Assembly (NCBI GenBank): GCA_029706075.1
Contig: JAINUG010000023.1
Location: forward strand, 186,001-250,000
Direction: 5' to 3'
Length of the DNA: 64,000 nt
Source of the DNA: Aldrovandia affinis
Taxonomy: Eukaryota; Chordata; Actinopteri; Notacanthiformes; Halosauridae
Positions within the stretch are counted from its first letter, which is position 1. Each line of letters opens with the position of its first letter. The notes under the pieces are model-generated. The model searched no databases and was not told the origin of the DNA. It was given only the letters and a program-made list of their open reading frames with translations. The position numbers were made by a program, and so were the translations under genes. This document shows positions 61,250 through 64,000 of this stretch, piece by piece.

Positions 61250-61640
61250 TCAGGGTGCTGTTGACTGCAAAAAGATTCACTATTCCCTGCCACCATCTCC
61301 TCTATCTTCTCCAGCAACTCTGTAACTGAGTGGTATTGTCTCCTTTTCTGTTGTTGAGAAAAAGTCCCCAGACTTTCCTGCCAAGAATCTCCAGGTGTTC
61401 CTCCACCGAACTTCTGTGTGTCTCTGCGAAAGAGGTGCTCACATCAAGCACTAACAGGGTGACATGGGGGCCAGGGGCACACATAAACGATCTAAAATTT
61501 TTCAACACCAGGCGATTGGTGTAGAGTAGAATCGATCGCTCATCCTGGTGTGCCAATGATGGTTATCAGCTGTCTGTTGCCTGCTTCGCCCTGCCTCTTC
61601 ACACACTGCATTGTTCCTCCTGTCACTCTGCAAATCTGTC
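61250..61640 (-). pseudogene. GIMAP-like GTPase pseudogene fragment, copy 1
   Basis: GIMAP (AIG1) proteins are immune-associated GTPases, greatly expanded in fish. On the minus strand from 61640 one finds QCVKRQGE, then ITIIGTPG at the G3 site (usually DTPG, Asp replaced by Gly), then CAPGPHVTLLVLDV and RSSVEEHLEILG, then FLNN near G5. After a one-base frame change comes VTELLEKIEEMVAGN, the characteristic post-G-domain helix. The P-loop region is absent, and there are a frameshift and stops. The copy has no intact start and the frame ends shortly after the helix, so it is a clear pseudogene. Confidence 0.85.
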
Positions 61641-62049
61641 ACTCACCAGCGTGCTGTTGCACTAACCAATTCAAAATTTATAATTATCATTTGCATTTCT
61701 GTCTACTTTTTGCAGGTGCGCCTGAAATTGAATCCCTTCTAGCAGGATTTGAGGTAAAATGCCCCTCTCCCCCAACCCCTTACTCCAAGCACTATTTACA
61801 TCTGACCATGTGGAAGCTGGCTTGAAAGCTACCAAAATATTAGTGTGTGGTATATGGGCCAGAACATGTGTTTAAGTATAGTGAATGGATGTGTGGTATA
61901 ACAATATAATCTCACAGTGAGCTGATGAGCTGTCTTTGAAGTGCTGTGGTTAACCAGAAAGAATTCTATGCTTCATTAGGATCATAGCTATTGTTTTAAA
62001 TCCCACTGTATTTCAGTATCTATGTATACTATGAATACAGTGTTTTGGC

Positions 62050-62795
62050 TGATACAGCCAGGGTCAGAAGTGCACTCACCCACGAGTGACCGGAGGGTCT
62101 TTCTCTGTGGCCTTCATCAGCCTCTCTTCTGCTCTCTGTTCCACACCATTCTTCCTCCTCGTGGAATAACATGCTCAGCACTTCATAATGGCTGCTGCTG
62201 TTCCCTGCCACCGACTCCTCTATCTTCTCCAGTAGCTCTGTGACCTGAGTGCCATTGCACCAGTTCTCATTGTTCAGAACATGCTACCTGTTTGCACATT
62301 TCTCAACCATCCATTGGAGGGCCTTTCTTTCCTCTGTGACCTGGTCTCAATGTCATTGCTGAACATGCTACCTGTTTGCACATTGTGGCCCTTTCTTTCA
62401 GCCAGTCTTCTTTCAGCCAGTCTTGCCAGGTGAACAGCACCATTGATAGTGTGGTTCCAGACTCTCCAGACTCTCTAGAGAAACTCCAGGTGTTCCTCCA
62501 CTGATCTTCTGTGCATCTTCATGAAATAAGTGCTTACACCAATCTCCAACAGGAAGGACTGGAAGGGCACAAACAGATACTGTGGACAATTTCCCATTTT
62601 ACCAGCTCTGAAGATTGATTGACAGAAGAATTACCAGCCCAGCTTGGTGTGCGGTGACCTGCCTCCCATTAGTTTCACCCTGTCTCTACACGCACTGTGC
62701 AGTTCTACCCTCTGTCACAAATTCTGCCAAGAATCGTGTTTTCAGTCAAACTCTTGCCTGTGCTTTCTGAACCCAGCAGCACAATCCTCACCTCT
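62050..62795 (-). pseudogene. GIMAP-like GTPase pseudogene, copy 2
   Basis: On the minus strand, a splice-acceptor-like tctcccctctcag (about 62794-62806) is followed by VRIVLLGSESTGKS, a P-loop (G1) with intact GKS, then NTILGR. Next come RQGETNGRQVT, interrupted by an in-frame stop, RSVEEHLEFL, VLNNEN near G5 (usual NKxD lost) and VTELLEKIEESVAGN with a following Glu-rich segment. Several frameshifts, at least two stops and a local duplication (gaacatgctacctgtttgc occurs twice, at about 62278 and 62364) prevent translation. It lies in the same orientation as copy 1 and about 0.4 kb from it, consistent with an old tandem pair. Confidence 0.87.
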
Positions 62796-62806
62796 GAGAG
62801 GGGAGA

Positions 62807-63374
62807 AATCAGCAAATGCCCTTTAAATGCAGAGTCGGGAGGGTGAAACTTGGGGAATCAATTCAGCATCCGTGTGAAGTAAACACTGTCAGAAAAGTGC
62901 CACTTTTAACATTCATCGCCCCAAAAGGAAGTATATGATCTAATAAAAATATCTAAGTATAAATGAAGTATGTGAAGTTTGACCAAAACTATTTTTTCTT
63001 TTAATTACCTTGGATTGTGAAGCAAGGAATCTTCTTCGTTTTGATGAGGGACGTCTTTTCCAGAGGCAATCCAGAGTTTGAGAAAGAAGTCCTTTTCCTG
63101 CTGTAATGAATGGTGGCCTAACTAATATGAGGCTGTATATGTCTAGCTTGTCTCTAGCAGCTTGTGTGGGGAAGAGGTCATATCAGGCAGTTCTGATAAC
63201 AAAACCCTCACTTGTATGTTTTTATTAATGGACTGGCCTGTTGAGAAATCATTCTCATCAGCTGATGACGGCTCCCTTCAGTAGAGGAATGTCCTGCACC
63301 AAGTTTAGTTCATCACAGGTCGGTATGAATCTATACTTCATATTCAGGTCCTATTCATTCACTGTCAAATCTTT
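62807..63374. other. Intergenic sequence, no feature recognised
   Basis: Mixed composition. No earlier GIMAP exon could be recognised. Confidence 0.4.
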
Positions 63375-63755
63375 CTTGGCCTCGAATAGCGTAGTGGTCT
63401 AACACACCCGCATTGACTGGCACTTTGCGAGTGTGAGCTACCTATCGAGGTCGCGGTTCGAAACCTGACTGTGTCAGTCCAGTTCTGTCTGGAAGCCCCA
63501 ATCGGGGGTGGCATTTGACTGTCTGCCTCAGGGGATAGTGGGAGGGAAAGTCGGCACGAGCTCGCCGAGGAGCAGTAAGGGCGTTCCTAAAGAGCAGGTG
63601 GCCGAAGTTCTGTCTTGGAGGAGGCGGATCATTGCCGGCCTCGGGGATAATAGCTTGACCCGGAGGACAGGCAGCGGGCTCGTGAGGGGAGGGCGAATCA
63701 AAGTAAATAGAGAGTTGAATTGGCGACTAAATTGGGAGGAAAAACGGGGAAAAGA
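63375..63755 (+). repeat. tRNA-derived SINE, plus orientation
   Basis: The head cgaatagcgtagtggtctaa is followed by B box ggttcgaaacc. The body has gggtggcatttgactgtctg, ggcacgagctcgccgagg and ggaggaggcggatcattgcc, and the end ctaaattgggaggaaaaacg. It is closest to the SINE at 55157 and the second half of the composite SINEs. Confidence 0.88.
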
Positions 63756-64000
63756 TCAGAAACAAATTTTGTTTTTTAAATTGACATCAGATGTTTTAAT
63801 AAGTCAAAGTATGAAAGGGAAAAATATTTAGTTACTTTTGTCAACAGATGACATGATAAAGAGGGGCATGGTTGGATGACAAACCCACAAAAATAGACCT
63901 AACTGTTTAAATCCTGTAGATGGTGCTGTAGCGGTCCTCAAGACCTGAATACTGTGGGCTTGCTTGTGTCCTCTGCTTTCTTAACCACGACAAGCAAAAC

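Noticed and set aside
61696-61755. Mini-exon-like segment: tttttgcag then GAPEIESLLAGFE then gtaaaa
   Set aside because: Splice-like signals on both sides, but only 13 residues, no recognised protein, no partner exons, and it overlaps the antisense GIMAP relic region.

Overview
The window reads as nuclear DNA of a ray-finned fish; the species cannot be named from sequence alone. It contains a vertebrate-type intron-split neuronal gene with consensus splice sites, a dense load of Tc1-like and hAT DNA transposons, several tRNA-derived SINE families, 5S-rRNA-derived SINE-like copies, and degenerate copies of the immune GTPase family GIMAP. There is no bacterial or viral gene organisation. Almost all open reading frames over 60 codons are chance frames in introns or repeats.

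The main host gene is the 3' half of a synapsin on the + strand, closest to synapsin III (SYN3-like), in eight coding exons: 25670-25732, 29914-30056, 32215-32289, 32757-32859, 42624-about 42755, 43411-43453, 44657-44819 and 47410-47539. By analogy with 13-exon vertebrate synapsins these are exons 6-13. They encode the C-terminal part of the ATP-grasp-like C domain, a short Pro/Gln/Ser-rich linker and the C-terminal E domain ending in SFASLFSD. Reading phase is continuous across every junction except the 3' end of exon 10, where the expected boundary has no canonical in-phase donor. Earlier exons lie upstream of the window. Positions 1-25669 are intron, probably intron 5, the intron that carries an antisense TIMP gene in vertebrates; I found no TIMP exon in this part.

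Layout: 1-25669 intron with palindromic MITEs (about 5.6 and 6.8 kb), two dead Tc1-like elements (8.6-10.3 and 11.8-13.3 kb), a recent 270-290 bp tandem duplication (13.5-14.1 kb), a SINE cluster with clear target-site duplications (19.6-20.7 kb) and a 5S-like SINE (23.6 kb). 25.7-47.5 kb holds the synapsin exons. Their introns contain a complete 1.5-kb hAT element with a BED zinc-finger reading frame (34.2-35.7 kb), a second copy of its core lacking both termini (40.1-41.1 kb), a SINE carrying a 60-bp-arm hairpin (33.8 kb), two copies of a long composite SINE (27.8 and 38.0 kb) and a Tc1-type MITE ending about 40 bp before an exon. 47.5-54.4 kb is AT-rich 3' UTR or downstream DNA. 54.4-56.3 kb has a SINE, and next to it a Tc1 remnant broken by another SINE. 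61.2-62.8 kb holds two adjacent antisense GIMAP-like pseudogenes.

I see no novel multi-gene system. The most unusual items are the ambiguous synapsin splice site, the terminus-less hAT core copy, the snap-back SINE, the SINE dimer that apparently moved as one unit, and the GIMAP relics.
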